Assembly (NCBI GenBank): GCA_040386935.1
Contig: JAZKEQ010000025.1
Coordinates: 1 to 64,000 of the forward strand
Direction of reading: 5' to 3'
Origin: JABMMZ01 sp040386935
GTDB lineage: Bacteria > Bacteroidota > Bacteroidia > NS11-12g > UBA955
DNA length: 64,000 nt
Positions within the stretch are counted from its first letter, which is position 1. Every line of letters begins with the position of its first letter. The notes below the pieces were generated by a model. That model did not search any database and was not told the DNA's origin. It was given only the letters and a program-made list of their open reading frames with translations. Positions 44,583 to 53,887 of this stretch are shown here, piece by piece. Position numbers and translations under genes: made by a program.

Positions 44583-45575
44583 TTACATTAATATATTATT
44601 AACCGGTTGAAGAGCCGGGGGAATATCTGTTTCATCCAGCATTTCCCTTAAATCTATTTCTATTGTTCGGCTCATTGCAGTAATGGGTACATCATTGGCA
44701 CCACCTTCAAAAGGATTTTCGGTACTCTCTCCTACTTTTTCCATAGCAGTAAATACCCAGGTAACAATTAAGCTGAATGGGATATTCAACCACACCATAT
44801 GCTCTCCAAGATTTTGGAATTCATTTAACAAACCAAAAGGCACCAGGCAAACAAATAGTCTGATAAAAAATAAATTGATGGAGGCAAACTGTCGCGGATA
44901 AGGAAAGTTTTTAATGCGTTCACATTTCCCTTGTTGCTCGTATAAATTTACCAATATATTTTCCATTTCAATCCAATTAATACCATCCAAACGATCAGCT
45001 TCTTTTAATTCCTTCAACGCTTTCGACTGCAATGCAATAATATGAGTTGCTCTGTTTTTCTTACCCATCACATAGTCGAAATCCTTCTCATTTAAAAAAG
45101 CCGGTAATTCTTTTTCAAGTGTTGAGGCTTTTTCTGCAATGGTATAAAACCTGCGGTACTCAACATTGTAAATCTTATTGATATTTTCCCAGTTGCGGGT
45201 TTCTCGCAATTGAAAGCGCATGGCAGTCAACCAGCCTATGTGGCGGTAAATCAATTCACGGTGTATCGTTTTATCGGGATTGTCTTTAATAAAATCTTTT
45301 ACCATTATTCCCCATGCTCTGCTGGCATTTACAATAGCTCCGTAAATCTGTCTTGCTTCCCACAACCTGTTATAAGTTTGTGTGTTCTTGAAGCCAACTA
45401 TAAATGCAGCGGCAGTACCAATCATCGCAATAGGCACCCATGGAATACTCAACCATTTAAAATCAAAATACTGATATAAAACAGTTGGCAATAGTGCCAA
45501 AAAAAACAAGAAATAAATCTCTCTTCTTGTCCATAGTAAAAATTCTTTCAACTTGTAATGACTACCGGTATGCAT
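44583..45575 (-). CDS. Bestrophin-like ion channel, copy B
   Basis: A 330-residue paralog of the protein at 42859: IVGFKNTQTYNRLWEARQIY, PWVPIAMIGTAAAF, PFEGGANDVPITAMSRTIEI and KFSCYDFDF-like YQYFDFKWLSIPWVP are all shared. It is the first gene of a minus-strand run (bestrophin B, NAD(P)-binding protein, bestrophin A, carbonic anhydrase, hydrolase) with gaps of 1-43 bp. A 16-bp perfect palindrome lies 66 bp upstream. Confidence 0.85.
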   Translation of the reverse strand: MHTGSHYKLKEFLLWTRREIYFLFFLALLPTVLYQYFDFKWLSIPWVPIAMIGTAAAFIVGFKNTQTYNRLWEARQIYGAIVNASRAWGIMVKDFIKDNPDKTIHRELIYRHIGWLTAMRFQLRETRNWENINKIYNVEYRRFYTIAEKASTLEKELPAFLNEKDFDYVMGKKNRATHIIALQSKALKELKEADRLDGINWIEMENILVNLYEQQGKCERIKNFPYPRQFASINLFFIRLFVCLVPFGLLNEFQNLGEHMVWLNIPFSLIVTWVFTAMEKVGESTENPFEGGANDVPITAMSRTIEIDLREMLDETDIPPALQPVNNILM

Positions 45576-45640
45576 GCTTATTATTATTGATCAATGAATA
45601 TGCACACGACATGATTCAATTGAAAAGCAATGATAACAAA

Positions 45641-45656
45641 AAATACTTAAGTATTT
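45641..45656. promoter_or_regulatory. 16-bp perfect palindrome upstream of the bestrophin operon
   Basis: AAATACTTAAGTATTT is a perfect inverted repeat 66 bp upstream of bestrophin B and 70 bp downstream of the glycosyltransferase stop. It could be a regulator site; no regulator gene adjoins it. Confidence 0.45.
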
Positions 45657-45725
45657 ACAGTCATCGCGCCATAGAAAGTCTAATTCCTACAGTGTCTGAA
45701 TAATAGATAATTGGTGAAGCTTTTA

Positions 45726-46667
45726 TTATTTATCAAACCCCATTTTGTCGCGAATAATATAGAGCGGTCGTTTTTTTATTTCACCGTATATTCTTCCTAC
45801 ATATTCGCCTATGATACCCAATACCAATAAAATGATACCGCCTATCAAAAGGATTGAAATCATTAACAAGGTCCAACCCTCAACATAATTATTTGTAAAA
45901 ATACGCATGTACAAGGCATACATGATACCGCCAAAGGCAATCATAGAGGTAATAAAACCAACAAACGTGGCAACCTTAAGGGGTGTATTTGAAAACGAAA
46001 GAATGGCATCGCTGGCCAGTCGCAACATTTTTTTCAAAGGATATTTAGTGGTGCCTGCAAAACGACTTTCGCGATCGTATTCAACAAAGGTTTGGTTAAA
46101 TCCTATCCAAGCCACCATTCCTCTTACAAATCGGTATGACTCGCGCATGCTTAAAAACTGATCGAGGGCATTGCGGTCCATCAAACGGAAATCACCGGTA
46201 TCCAATGGAATATCTACATCGCTCAGGCGATTGATAAAACGGTAAAACCATTTAGCCGTTAATAATTTGAAAGCGCTTTCACCGGCTCTTTCTACACGCT
46301 TTCCAAAAATTACATCATACCCTTCTTCCCATTTTTGAACCATTTCCAATATTACATGAGGTGGGTCTTGTAAGTCGGCATCAATCACAACAGCAGCGTC
46401 ACCTTTACAATTGTCTAGACCTGCAGTAATAGCAATCTGGTGACCGAAGTTTCTTGAAAAATTAAGTCCCTTAACACGTGAATCTTTCTTGATAGCATCC
46501 TTAATTAACTCAAGGGTATTATCTTTGCTGCCATCATTTACAAATATTAATTCGTACTGATACTTAGCGGGATCTAACTGAGCAAAGGTTTCTGTCAGTC
46601 GCTTATAGGTTTCAGCAAACACTTCATTTTCATTGTAACAGGGTACAACTATTGAGATTAATTTCAT
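45726..46667 (-). CDS. Glycosyltransferase family 2, GtrB/DPM-like
   Basis: A 313-residue polyprenyl-phosphate glycosyltransferase. The GT-A domain has SIVVPCYNENEVFAETYKRL, FVNDGSKDNTLEL and the DxD-type motif VVIDADLQDPPHVI; two C-terminal helices (~232-257, ~266-292) anchor it in the membrane, followed by EYVGRIYGEIKKRPLY. This matches GtrB/dolichyl-phosphate mannosyltransferase-like proteins, which load a sugar on a lipid carrier for surface glycans. It starts 3 bp after the acyl-CoA carboxylase stop codon. Confidence 0.92.
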   Translation of the reverse strand: MKLISIVVPCYNENEVFAETYKRLTETFAQLDPAKYQYELIFVNDGSKDNTLELIKDAIKKDSRVKGLNFSRNFGHQIAITAGLDNCKGDAAVVIDADLQDPPHVILEMVQKWEEGYDVIFGKRVERAGESAFKLLTAKWFYRFINRLSDVDIPLDTGDFRLMDRNALDQFLSMRESYRFVRGMVAWIGFNQTFVEYDRESRFAGTTKYPLKKMLRLASDAILSFSNTPLKVATFVGFITSMIAFGGIMYALYMRIFTNNYVEGWTLLMISILLIGGIILLVLGIIGEYVGRIYGEIKKRPLYIIRDKMGFDK

Positions 46668-46670
46668 AGG

Positions 46671-48233
46671 TTATAATGGAATATTACCGTGTTTCTTTCT
46701 TGGCATTGTTTTCACCTTATTCTCAAGCATGGCAAATGCACTGATTAATTTAACACGGGTTTCTTCCGGATAAATGACTTCATCGATGAATCCTCTTTCT
46801 GCAGCTCTGTAAGGATTGGCAAATATTTCAGCGTATTCTGCTTCTTTTTCTTTCCAGGCAGCCTCAGGATCTTTAGCACCTGTAATCTCTTTTTTAAATA
46901 TAATTTCAGCAGCACCTTTTGCTCCCATTACAGCAATTTCAGCACTTGGCCATGCATAATTCATGTCAGCACCGATGTGTTTGCTGTTCATTACATCGTA
47001 TGCGCCACCGTAAGCTTTACGGGTAATGACTGTAATACGCGGCACAGTAGCTTCACTGAAAGCGTATAACAACTTCGCACCATTGGTGATAATGGCATTC
47101 CACTCCTGATCGGTTCCCGGCAAAAATCCCGGAACATCTTCAAACACCAGTAATGGAATATTGAAAGCATCGCAGAAACGCACAAATCGTGCGCCTTTGG
47201 TTGATGAATGTACATCGAGTACGCCTGCAAGGAATGCAGGGTTATTGGCCACTATGCCTATGCTGCGACCGGCCAGACGGGCAAAACCAACTACGATGTT
47301 TTCTGCAAAGTTTTTATGCACTTCCATAAAACTTTCTTCGTCCACCACACCTTCAATTACCTCGCGGATATCGTAAGGCTGATTGGCGTTAGAAGGGATA
47401 ATATTTTTTAAGGCTTCGCGTGTTTCATCGCCTGATTGGTATGGCAATGAAGGCACTTTCTCTTCACAATTCTGAGGCATGTAGCCCAGCAATTTCTTAT
47501 AGCTGTTAAGGCATTCTATTTCGTTGGCAAATGAAAAATGTGCCACACCCGATTTGGCGGAATGCACAGATGCACCGCCCAGTTGTTCGCTCGATACTTC
47601 TTCATTTGTTACAGTTTTCACTACGTTAGGACCTGTCACAAACATGTAACTGGTATTTTCAACCATGCCTATAAAGTCGGTAATGGCAGGTGAATACACA
47701 GCACCACCGGCACATGGACCCATAATGGCTGACAATTGTGGAATAACACCACTGGCAATTGTGTTTCTATAAAAAATATCGGCATAGCCGCCTAATGATA
47801 CCACACCTTCCTGAATACGCGCTCCACCACTATCGTTCAATCCAATAACAGGTGCGCCATTCTGCATAGCAAGGTCCATTATCTTACAAATTTTTTCAGC
47901 GTGGGTTTCACTCAGTGAGCCGCCAAATACGGTGAAATCCTGTGAAAATACATAGGTGAGGCGACCATTGATTTTACCAAATCCGGTAATTACACCATCT
48001 CCTAAAAATTGTTGATTTTCCATACCGAAATCTTTACTTCTGTGGGTCACAAAAGCACCTACTTCGTTAAAAGTACCTTCATCCATCAAAAAGTGAATGC
48101 GTTCACGGGCAGTTAATTTCCCTTTGGCGTGTTGTGATTTTATGCGGGCTTCACCGCCACCCAGCAGGGCTTCGTTGCGTTTTTTTTCTAACAATTCTCT
48201 TTTATCCATTCTATCTTGCGATTGGGTTGTCAT
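46671..48233 (-). CDS. pccB: Acyl-CoA carboxylase carboxyltransferase subunit (propionyl-CoA carboxylase beta-like)
   Basis: A 520-residue carboxyltransferase that moves the carboxyl group from biotin to an acyl-CoA, most often propionyl-CoA, giving methylmalonyl-CoA. Typical features are LNDSGGARIQEGVVSLGGYA, IMGPCAGGAVYSPA (CoA-binding glycines), VPGFLPGTDQEW and RKAYGGAYDVM. The biotin carboxylase and carrier subunits are not in the window. It has its own promoter and is followed by a glycosyltransferase gene. Confidence 0.9.
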   Translation of the reverse strand: MTTQSQDRMDKRELLEKKRNEALLGGGEARIKSQHAKGKLTARERIHFLMDEGTFNEVGAFVTHRSKDFGMENQQFLGDGVITGFGKINGRLTYVFSQDFTVFGGSLSETHAEKICKIMDLAMQNGAPVIGLNDSGGARIQEGVVSLGGYADIFYRNTIASGVIPQLSAIMGPCAGGAVYSPAITDFIGMVENTSYMFVTGPNVVKTVTNEEVSSEQLGGASVHSAKSGVAHFSFANEIECLNSYKKLLGYMPQNCEEKVPSLPYQSGDETREALKNIIPSNANQPYDIREVIEGVVDEESFMEVHKNFAENIVVGFARLAGRSIGIVANNPAFLAGVLDVHSSTKGARFVRFCDAFNIPLLVFEDVPGFLPGTDQEWNAIITNGAKLLYAFSEATVPRITVITRKAYGGAYDVMNSKHIGADMNYAWPSAEIAVMGAKGAAEIIFKKEITGAKDPEAAWKEKEAEYAEIFANPYRAAERGFIDEVIYPEETRVKLISAFAMLENKVKTMPRKKHGNIPL

Positions 48234-48255
48234 ACTCTGTATTGGAATAACGCTG

Positions 48256-48286
48256 CAAATTAAGCGAATGAATGATTAGAAACAAA
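48256..48286 (-). promoter_or_regulatory. Promoter of the acyl-CoA carboxylase gene
   Basis: Minus strand: TTTG (48283-48286), 19 bp, TTAATTTG (48256-48263), one base off the -7 consensus. The -33 box overlaps the terminator of the upstream gene. Confidence 0.6.
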
Positions 48287-48316
48287 AAAGCCGCAACAAA
48301 ATGTTGCGGCTTTTAT
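48284..48316. terminator. Terminator downstream of the T9SS protein gene
   Basis: AAAGCCGCAACA and TGTTGCGGCTTT form a 12-bp perfect stem with a short A-rich loop, 20 bp past the T9SS gene stop on the minus strand. Confidence 0.9.
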
Positions 48317-48335
48317 TATAAAAAGTTTAAGGCTA

Positions 48336-49103
48336 TTATTCAACTACCAATTTAGTAGTAGACTCTATTGAACCGTTCATTACTTTAACAATGTAGATAC
48401 CTTTCTCTAAAGAAGAAGTATTCATTGAAATATTTTCGAAACTTGCATTGAAGTTTTCAGTTGCTACTTCTCTACCTGATACATCGATGATGCTAACTTT
48501 AACAGGCGCGTTGAAATCAACAACACCAAGATTAATGTTTACATTGTTGCTAGCAGGGTTAGGATAAACTGATACTTTAGCATCAGCATTTACACCATTA
48601 ACACTTACCGGCCATCTTTGTACATTATACCAAACGATTGGATTGGCTACTACATTATTGGTTTGAGTAGCCTCAAAACCTAAACCTCTTTTTCTGTTCA
48701 ATGCATGTGCTCTGAAGAAAAATCTAACATTAGCAGATGGGTAAACACCTAATTGAGTTGTAAAATTACCAACATAGTGAACAGTGTCATTTACACCCAT
48801 GTTTTTAGTAGCAATGTTAACGGCATATTGATTTGGATTGGTATTTGGAAAAGCCAATGCGCCAATAAGCGCACCGTTATTATCGGTAATAGCCCATTGA
48901 TACCAAATAGAATCACCAACTAAAACAGAATCAGAACCGTTGTTTTTCATAACAACACGAACATTGATGGCTGTACCCGAATTAGTCGTACTTTGTAATT
49001 CAGTAGGAGAAAGAACCTGATCAATTGACCAATCTACAGTTTTTTGGCTAAAGCCAACATTAAGGGAAATAGCAGCCGCTATTGTAAGTAATACTTTTTT
49101 CAT
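48336..49103 (-). CDS. Secreted protein with T9SS type A sorting domain
   Basis: A 255-residue exported protein with signal peptide KKVLLTIAAAISLNVGFSQ. The middle is an immunoglobulin-like beta domain (NVRVVMKNNGSDSVLVGDSI, VHYVGNFTTQLGVYPSANVR). The last ~80 residues are a type A sorting domain (KVSVYPNPASNNVNINLG, ISMNTSSLEKGIYIVKVM). Exported through T9SS and probably kept at the surface. It has a TATATTTG promoter element (49127-49134, minus) and a terminator of its own. Confidence 0.82.
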   Translation of the reverse strand: MKKVLLTIAAAISLNVGFSQKTVDWSIDQVLSPTELQSTTNSGTAINVRVVMKNNGSDSVLVGDSIWYQWAITDNNGALIGALAFPNTNPNQYAVNIATKNMGVNDTVHYVGNFTTQLGVYPSANVRFFFRAHALNRKRGLGFEATQTNNVVANPIVWYNVQRWPVSVNGVNADAKVSVYPNPASNNVNINLGVVDFNAPVKVSIIDVSGREVATENFNASFENISMNTSSLEKGIYIVKVMNGSIESTTKLVVE

Positions 49104-49205
49104 TTTGAATATAAATTATAGTAAGGCAAATATAAGTAAAAATTTAAAAACAACTGCAAAACATTTGACAAGAGGTTGTAAACAATGTTTTTAACAATGT
49201 AGTGG

Positions 49206-52200
49206 TTAATGTAATAACTCCTCTAAATCGTTTTGCACAATGTTTTTTACGATACCTTCATTGGTATCAATCAAATCATCCGACACCTTTTGCTTCTTCA
49301 GCTGAAGTGCCATTATCTTTTCTTCAATCGTATTTTTGCTAATAAACTTATAAACGAATACCGGCTTGGTTTGTCCAATCCTATGGGTGCGGTCCATGGC
49401 CTGTCGTTCAACTGCCGGATTCCACCATGGATCCAATAATACGACATAATCAGCAGCTGTAAGATTCAACCCTACCCCACCTGCCTTCAATGATATAAGG
49501 AATAGTGGAATATCATCATTCTTCTGAAACTCCTCTACCAGTTGCTGCCGCTCTGCAGGCAAAGTACTGCCATCGAGATACAGAAACGCTTGTTGCTGCA
49601 TTTTGAAATATTCTTTGTATAAATTTAAATGCTGAACAAACTGTGAAAAGATCAATAACTTGTGTTTATTCGCCAGTGCTTTTTGAACCAACTCAATTAC
49701 CTCATTGAATTTTCCTGAACCATCGCTGTAATCTTCCTGTACCAAAACAGGGTGATTGGCAATCTGCCTCAATTTCGTTAGTCCTTGCAATATCATCAGT
49801 TTCGACTTATTCATGCCCACCTGATTGATGGAAAACAACAATTCGTTGCGGAACAGTGATTTTACTTTTTCATAGTACTCAGCTTGTTCTGTGGTCATTT
49901 CGCAATACCTTATCTGCTCAGTTTTAAGAGGCAAATCAGTTGCTACCTGCAACTTGGTTCTGCGCATAATGAAAGGTTTTACAATGCTTCTTAATATCAA
50001 GGTATCCTTTTCATTCTTCTCTTTTTCAATAGAGTTGACATATTTTTTTGAAAAGAAATTGTAATTGCCCAATAAACCGGGATTTAAAAAGTTAATCTGA
50101 CTCCATAAGTCGGTAATACTATTTTCAACAGGTGTGCCGGTGATTACAAAGCGCTGTTGTGCTTTAAGTTTCAATACAGCCTGAGCCGTTTGTGAAGATG
50201 GATTTTTTATAATCTGCGATTCGTCCAATACGATGGATTGAAACTGTGCAGAAGAGAATAATGCTATATCGTTGCGCAAGGTACCGTAACTTGTTATAAC
50301 GAGGTCGTAAAAATTGACCACGTGATTCAAACTCTTGCGCCTGTTAATCCCTGCATGAACAAATACTTTTAGAGTTGTAAACTTTTTACTTTCGTTCAAC
50401 CAGTTATAGATTAATGAAGTGGGTACTATGACCAATGAAGTTTTGGGTTGCTGAGGAACGCTTTCCTTTTCGTTTTGAACTTTCTCTGGCAATTCATTTT
50501 CAGATGGCACTTCAGGCAATATAGTAGAAATATCAAATAAGTCGAGTTGCTTGATATCACTGGCTTGCGATGGCAATGCAGTGAGTTGCATATCATCTAC
50601 TTTATGCAGTTGGTTGATTTCTGATTTGTATTGCAAATACGCCAGCAACTGAATGGTTTTACCTAAACCCATGTCATCGGCCAGACAAACGCCAAAACCT
50701 TTATCGCTCATGTAGCGCAACCAATAATAGCCTTTCAACTGATAAGGACGCAGAGTCGCTTTTAATTCTTTAGGTAAAGGGTATGAGATATCATCACTAA
50801 AATTCAAATCGATTTGTTTTGAATAGCGGTGCTCATCTACAATTCCTTCAAGTAAACCAAGGTGGTGCTTTTTAAGTTTTAAATGTTGATTGCCTTCTAC
50901 TGCAAAGTCAAATAAGCTGGAGTATTTTGTAAACCACTCTTCAGGGATAATGGCAATATCATTATTTGGCAAGATATACTCCCTCATGCCTTTGATGATG
51001 TGATTCTTCAGTTTGATGAAAGGAATTTTAAACTCACCAAACTGCACCATGGCTTGTAAATCAAACCAGTCGCCATGTTTTTTAACATCAAAAGTGATAT
51101 CTGCTTTGCCTATAAAGAAGCGTTGTTTTAATAGCGTTTGGTCAACTACAAAGCCCTGTTCTTTCAGCAGATCCTGATAATTCCCTATTATTTCAAGCAG
51201 CTTGTGAGATGCCTGATTTTTAACTGTAAACAGTGAGCCTTCATAAATTTCGAGGCCGATGTTTTCAAGGATTTGTTTCTTGATGTCTTCCCATTGGCGC
51301 GATCTGCGAATGCGGTGAAAGATGAAATCGTTGTCGTTTCTTTCAACCGATACCGATACCATTTTTACAGAGTGATAAGGAAACTGATAAGGCCCGTAGT
51401 TGAAGTACAAACTTGCGCATATAGCCTCATCCCCAAATGAATTGAGTTTCAGCATGGGATAAGCCTGAAACTGCTCAGAGCGTATTTCAAAACCTTCAGC
51501 ATACACATCATACTGCTCTACCAATCCTTTGACAAATTTTTCAAAATACACCGCCTCACTTTTAGGGGGTATGGTAATGAAACGTTTGTTTAGAAACGGT
51601 TTTATCTTGTTGCCATCCGTATTCTTTTTGAAGGTTACCAATTGATTATTGGTGAGCAACCAGGCGGGCTCCTGAATAATCAAATCGCTGCCATTGCCAC
51701 TGAAATTGATCTTTTTATCAGCCAACTTAATGGTAGCAAAGTAATTGGTGCCTTCTTCATTCCTTCTGAAGTGAAACAAGATGGAGGCTTTCTCTTTTTC
51801 AATAACAACCTGATGGGCTGCTACATATTTGTCTTTGGTGAGGTATAGCTGACGATTGCCAAAATTTTCAAACACTTTTAATAAGCGTTTTTCAATATAG
51901 GGACGTATTTTATTGTGCAGTTCCTCGTTGTAATACTTAGCAAAAAAATCGGTAGGCTTAACATTCTTTTTAGAGACAAAGAATTTCTTTATTAAAAGCT
52001 CCGGTTCGGTCTCATCAAGCAATTTTAATAGGGCAACATCTTCGGGTGGTACATCAAAACCATCGGCTGCATTGCTGTGTAATTTCTGTGATAACAAGCT
52101 GTGCTTGCCATTCTTCATCAATTGAACTGCGTGTAATTCAATCATATAGCCCAAATTAGGATGCTTGTTCAGGCTGTAAATCAGTTCAAAAGGTTCCTTT

Positions 52201-52214
52201 GCGTTAACTCTCAT
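49206..52214 (-). CDS. SNF2-family DNA/RNA helicase (RapA/HepA-like)
   Basis: A 1002-residue ATP-dependent motor protein. About 480 N-terminal residues are a Bacteroidota-specific region. The SNF2 ATPase core begins with YQLKGYYWLRYMSDKGFGVC and Walker A DDMGLGKTIQLLAYL, and the DEAH-box equivalent is VLDESQIIKNPSSQ. The C-terminal helicase lobe has LIFSQFVQHLNLYKEYF, FLISLKAGGVGLNLTAADYV and DRTHRIGQTKPVFVYKFI. Such proteins remodel nucleic-acid-protein complexes, possibly at stalled RNA polymerase; the exact role is unknown. Confidence 0.92.
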   Translation of the reverse strand: MRVNAKEPFELIYSLNKHPNLGYMIELHAVQLMKNGKHSLLSQKLHSNAADGFDVPPEDVALLKLLDETEPELLIKKFFVSKKNVKPTDFFAKYYNEELHNKIRPYIEKRLLKVFENFGNRQLYLTKDKYVAAHQVVIEKEKASILFHFRRNEEGTNYFATIKLADKKINFSGNGSDLIIQEPAWLLTNNQLVTFKKNTDGNKIKPFLNKRFITIPPKSEAVYFEKFVKGLVEQYDVYAEGFEIRSEQFQAYPMLKLNSFGDEAICASLYFNYGPYQFPYHSVKMVSVSVERNDNDFIFHRIRRSRQWEDIKKQILENIGLEIYEGSLFTVKNQASHKLLEIIGNYQDLLKEQGFVVDQTLLKQRFFIGKADITFDVKKHGDWFDLQAMVQFGEFKIPFIKLKNHIIKGMREYILPNNDIAIIPEEWFTKYSSLFDFAVEGNQHLKLKKHHLGLLEGIVDEHRYSKQIDLNFSDDISYPLPKELKATLRPYQLKGYYWLRYMSDKGFGVCLADDMGLGKTIQLLAYLQYKSEINQLHKVDDMQLTALPSQASDIKQLDLFDISTILPEVPSENELPEKVQNEKESVPQQPKTSLVIVPTSLIYNWLNESKKFTTLKVFVHAGINRRKSLNHVVNFYDLVITSYGTLRNDIALFSSAQFQSIVLDESQIIKNPSSQTAQAVLKLKAQQRFVITGTPVENSITDLWSQINFLNPGLLGNYNFFSKKYVNSIEKEKNEKDTLILRSIVKPFIMRRTKLQVATDLPLKTEQIRYCEMTTEQAEYYEKVKSLFRNELLFSINQVGMNKSKLMILQGLTKLRQIANHPVLVQEDYSDGSGKFNEVIELVQKALANKHKLLIFSQFVQHLNLYKEYFKMQQQAFLYLDGSTLPAERQQLVEEFQKNDDIPLFLISLKAGGVGLNLTAADYVVLLDPWWNPAVERQAMDRTHRIGQTKPVFVYKFISKNTIEEKIMALQLKKQKVSDDLIDTNEGIVKNIVQNDLEELLH

Positions 52215-52272
52215 GGCAGGTGCAGTGTATGCACATATCGCACGAAGGTAAATGATAATTTTTAAATATTAT

Positions 52273-52303
52273 AACAAAAAAAGCCCCCGTTTCCGGAGGC
52301 TCA
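52273..52303 (-). terminator. rpsT terminator
   Basis: AGCCCCCG and CGGAGGCT pair with one mismatch around TTTC, preceded by an A run that is the T run on the minus strand, 24 bp past the rpsT stop. Confidence 0.8.
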
Positions 52304-52326
52304 TAATATTGGAGCGCTGAAATAGA

Positions 52327-52581
52327 TTATTTCAAGCTGTTCACGTGCAAAGCCAAACTTGATTTCAAGTTCGATGCTTTGTTTTTGTGAATAACGTTTT
52401 TCTTAGCCAATTTGTCCAGCATGCTGGCAGCTTCAATAAATAAAGTTGCTGCTACTGCTTTATCAGAGCTTTCACGAAGTTTCTTAACAACATTTCTTGT
52501 GGTTTTATGTTGGTAGCGGTTTCTTTCGTTTTTAACCTCTGTTTGTCTGATTCTCTTGATTGATGATTTATGGTTAGCCAT
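52327..52581 (-). CDS. rpsT: 30S ribosomal protein S20
   Basis: An 84-residue small-subunit ribosomal protein binding 16S rRNA. MANHKSSIKRIRQTEVKNER and the lysine-rich helical C-terminus with LAKKNVIHKNKASNLKSSL match S20 at normal length. The frame can be read upstream to 52623, but that part is the promoter leader; ATG 52581 fits the family. Confidence 0.95.
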   Translation of the reverse strand: MANHKSSIKRIRQTEVKNERNRYQHKTTRNVVKKLRESSDKAVAATLFIEAASMLDKLAKKNVIHKNKASNLKSSLALHVNSLK

Positions 52582-52601
52582 ACTACTTTTAAAAAGGACT
52601 G

Positions 52602-52609
52602 CAAATTTA
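52602..52609 (-). promoter_or_regulatory. rpsT -7 promoter element
   Basis: The minus strand reads TAAATTTG, 20 nt upstream of the rpsT ATG, back to back with the promoter of the divergent glycosyltransferase gene. Confidence 0.65.
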
Positions 52610-52669
52610 GATAAAAAAATCAATAATCAAAATATATTTCGGATTTTTCCTAAAAAGGCCTTTTACACT

Positions 52670-52677
52670 TACATTTG
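52670..52677 (+). promoter_or_regulatory. -7 promoter element of the GT4 glycosyltransferase gene
   Basis: TACATTTG is a perfect TAnnTTTG. The TTG start codon follows 7 nt later (52685), which places the transcript start at or within a few bases of the codon. Confidence 0.65.
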
Positions 52678-52684
52678 CATCACC

Positions 52685-53887
52685 TTGAAGATACTAGTCA
52701 TCGGCAGCAGAATACCCTATCCTCTGAATGACGGAGGAGCCATTGCCACCTATAATATGTTAAAAGGATTGGCTGAAGAAGGCCATGAAATCAGCTATTT
52801 ATCGATAAATACCAATAAACACCATGCCAGCGAGGTTACCATCAATGAGGCATTGGGATTTTTACACAACTGCGTCACTTTTGATATCGATACCGATGTA
52901 AAACCTATTTCTGCATTGCTCAACCTTTTTTCTTCAAAATCCTATAATATCGAACGGTTTTACAAAAACGCATTTGAAAACACACTGTTGCAAATGGTGC
53001 AATCAGGCAATTTTGACATTGTGCATTTTGAAGGTTTGTATGTTGCTAAATATGTGCTGGCGCTTAAGCAGAACAACAAAATTCCTACCCTTTTACGTCA
53101 ACACAATATTGAATACAGGATATGGGAGCGCCTGGCGCAACAGACGACTAACCCAATTCGCAAATTCTATTTAAAATTATTGGCCAAACGATTAGAGCGT
53201 TTTGAAAAAGGAATTGTTCCCCATTTTAATGCCGTTATTCCAATTGCATCAACTGATGAACAAGAGATGAAAACATGGACCGGTATTCAATATTTAAAGA
53301 CCATACACACAGGTTTCGACACATCACGCTTCCTGTCAAACCCAACTACAACTACACTTCCCAACAGTATTTACCACATTGGATCGATGGAGTGGATGCC
53401 CAATCAGCAAGCCATGGAGTGGTTTCACAACTCCGTTTGGCCTTTGCTGCAAAGAGAGATGCCAAAAGTTCAGTTTTATATGGCAGGTAAAAATATGCCC
53501 TCAAATTACCACCAATGGGAATTAGATAACTTTAAAGTAAAAGGTGAAGTACAGAATGTTACACAATTTGCTGCTGACAAGGAACTATTGGTTGTACCAC
53601 TTTTAAGTGCCAGTGGCATCAGAATAAAAACCATTGAAGCCATGCTGCAGAACAAAGCTGTAGTAACGACATCTCTGGGTGCTGAAGGTTTACCTGTAAA
53701 GCACAAAGTGCATTGTATGATTGCTGACACTCCTCAGGATTTTGCAAATGCCATTCTCTATCTCTTCAATCACCCTGTAGAAAAGGCCGCAATGATTGTA
53801 AAAGCTCGACAAATTATGGTTGAAAATTTTGATTTGAAACACGTGTCAAAACAGTGGACCGAGATGTACCAGCACTTACTTGGGTAA
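52685..53887 (+). CDS. Glycosyltransferase family 4 (GT-B fold)
   Basis: A 400-residue glycosyltransferase. The N-terminal Rossmann domain reads LKILVIGSRIPYPLNDGGAI; the C-terminal donor-binding domain reads LVVPLLSASGIRIKTIEAML, with the E of the EX7E-type motif near IKTIEAML. The usual length supports TTG 52685; the frame upstream to 52556 crosses the divergent rpsT promoter and the -7 element at 52670, so it cannot all be translated from this promoter. The 3' end overlaps the convergent ArnT-like gene by 12 bp. Likely role: surface glycan synthesis. Confidence 0.85.
   Translation: MKILVIGSRIPYPLNDGGAIATYNMLKGLAEEGHEISYLSINTNKHHASEVTINEALGFLHNCVTFDIDTDVKPISALLNLFSSKSYNIERFYKNAFENTLLQMVQSGNFDIVHFEGLYVAKYVLALKQNNKIPTLLRQHNIEYRIWERLAQQTTNPIRKFYLKLLAKRLERFEKGIVPHFNAVIPIASTDEQEMKTWTGIQYLKTIHTGFDTSRFLSNPTTTTLPNSIYHIGSMEWMPNQQAMEWFHNSVWPLLQREMPKVQFYMAGKNMPSNYHQWELDNFKVKGEVQNVTQFAADKELLVVPLLSASGIRIKTIEAMLQNKAVVTTSLGAEGLPVKHKVHCMIADTPQDFANAILYLFNHPVEKAAMIVKARQIMVENFDLKHVSKQWTEMYQHLLG

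Noticed and set aside
45485..45703. 72-codon plus-strand frame at the bestrophin B start
   Set aside because: It overlaps the N-terminus of the bestrophin gene on the other strand and the palindrome; no protein features.
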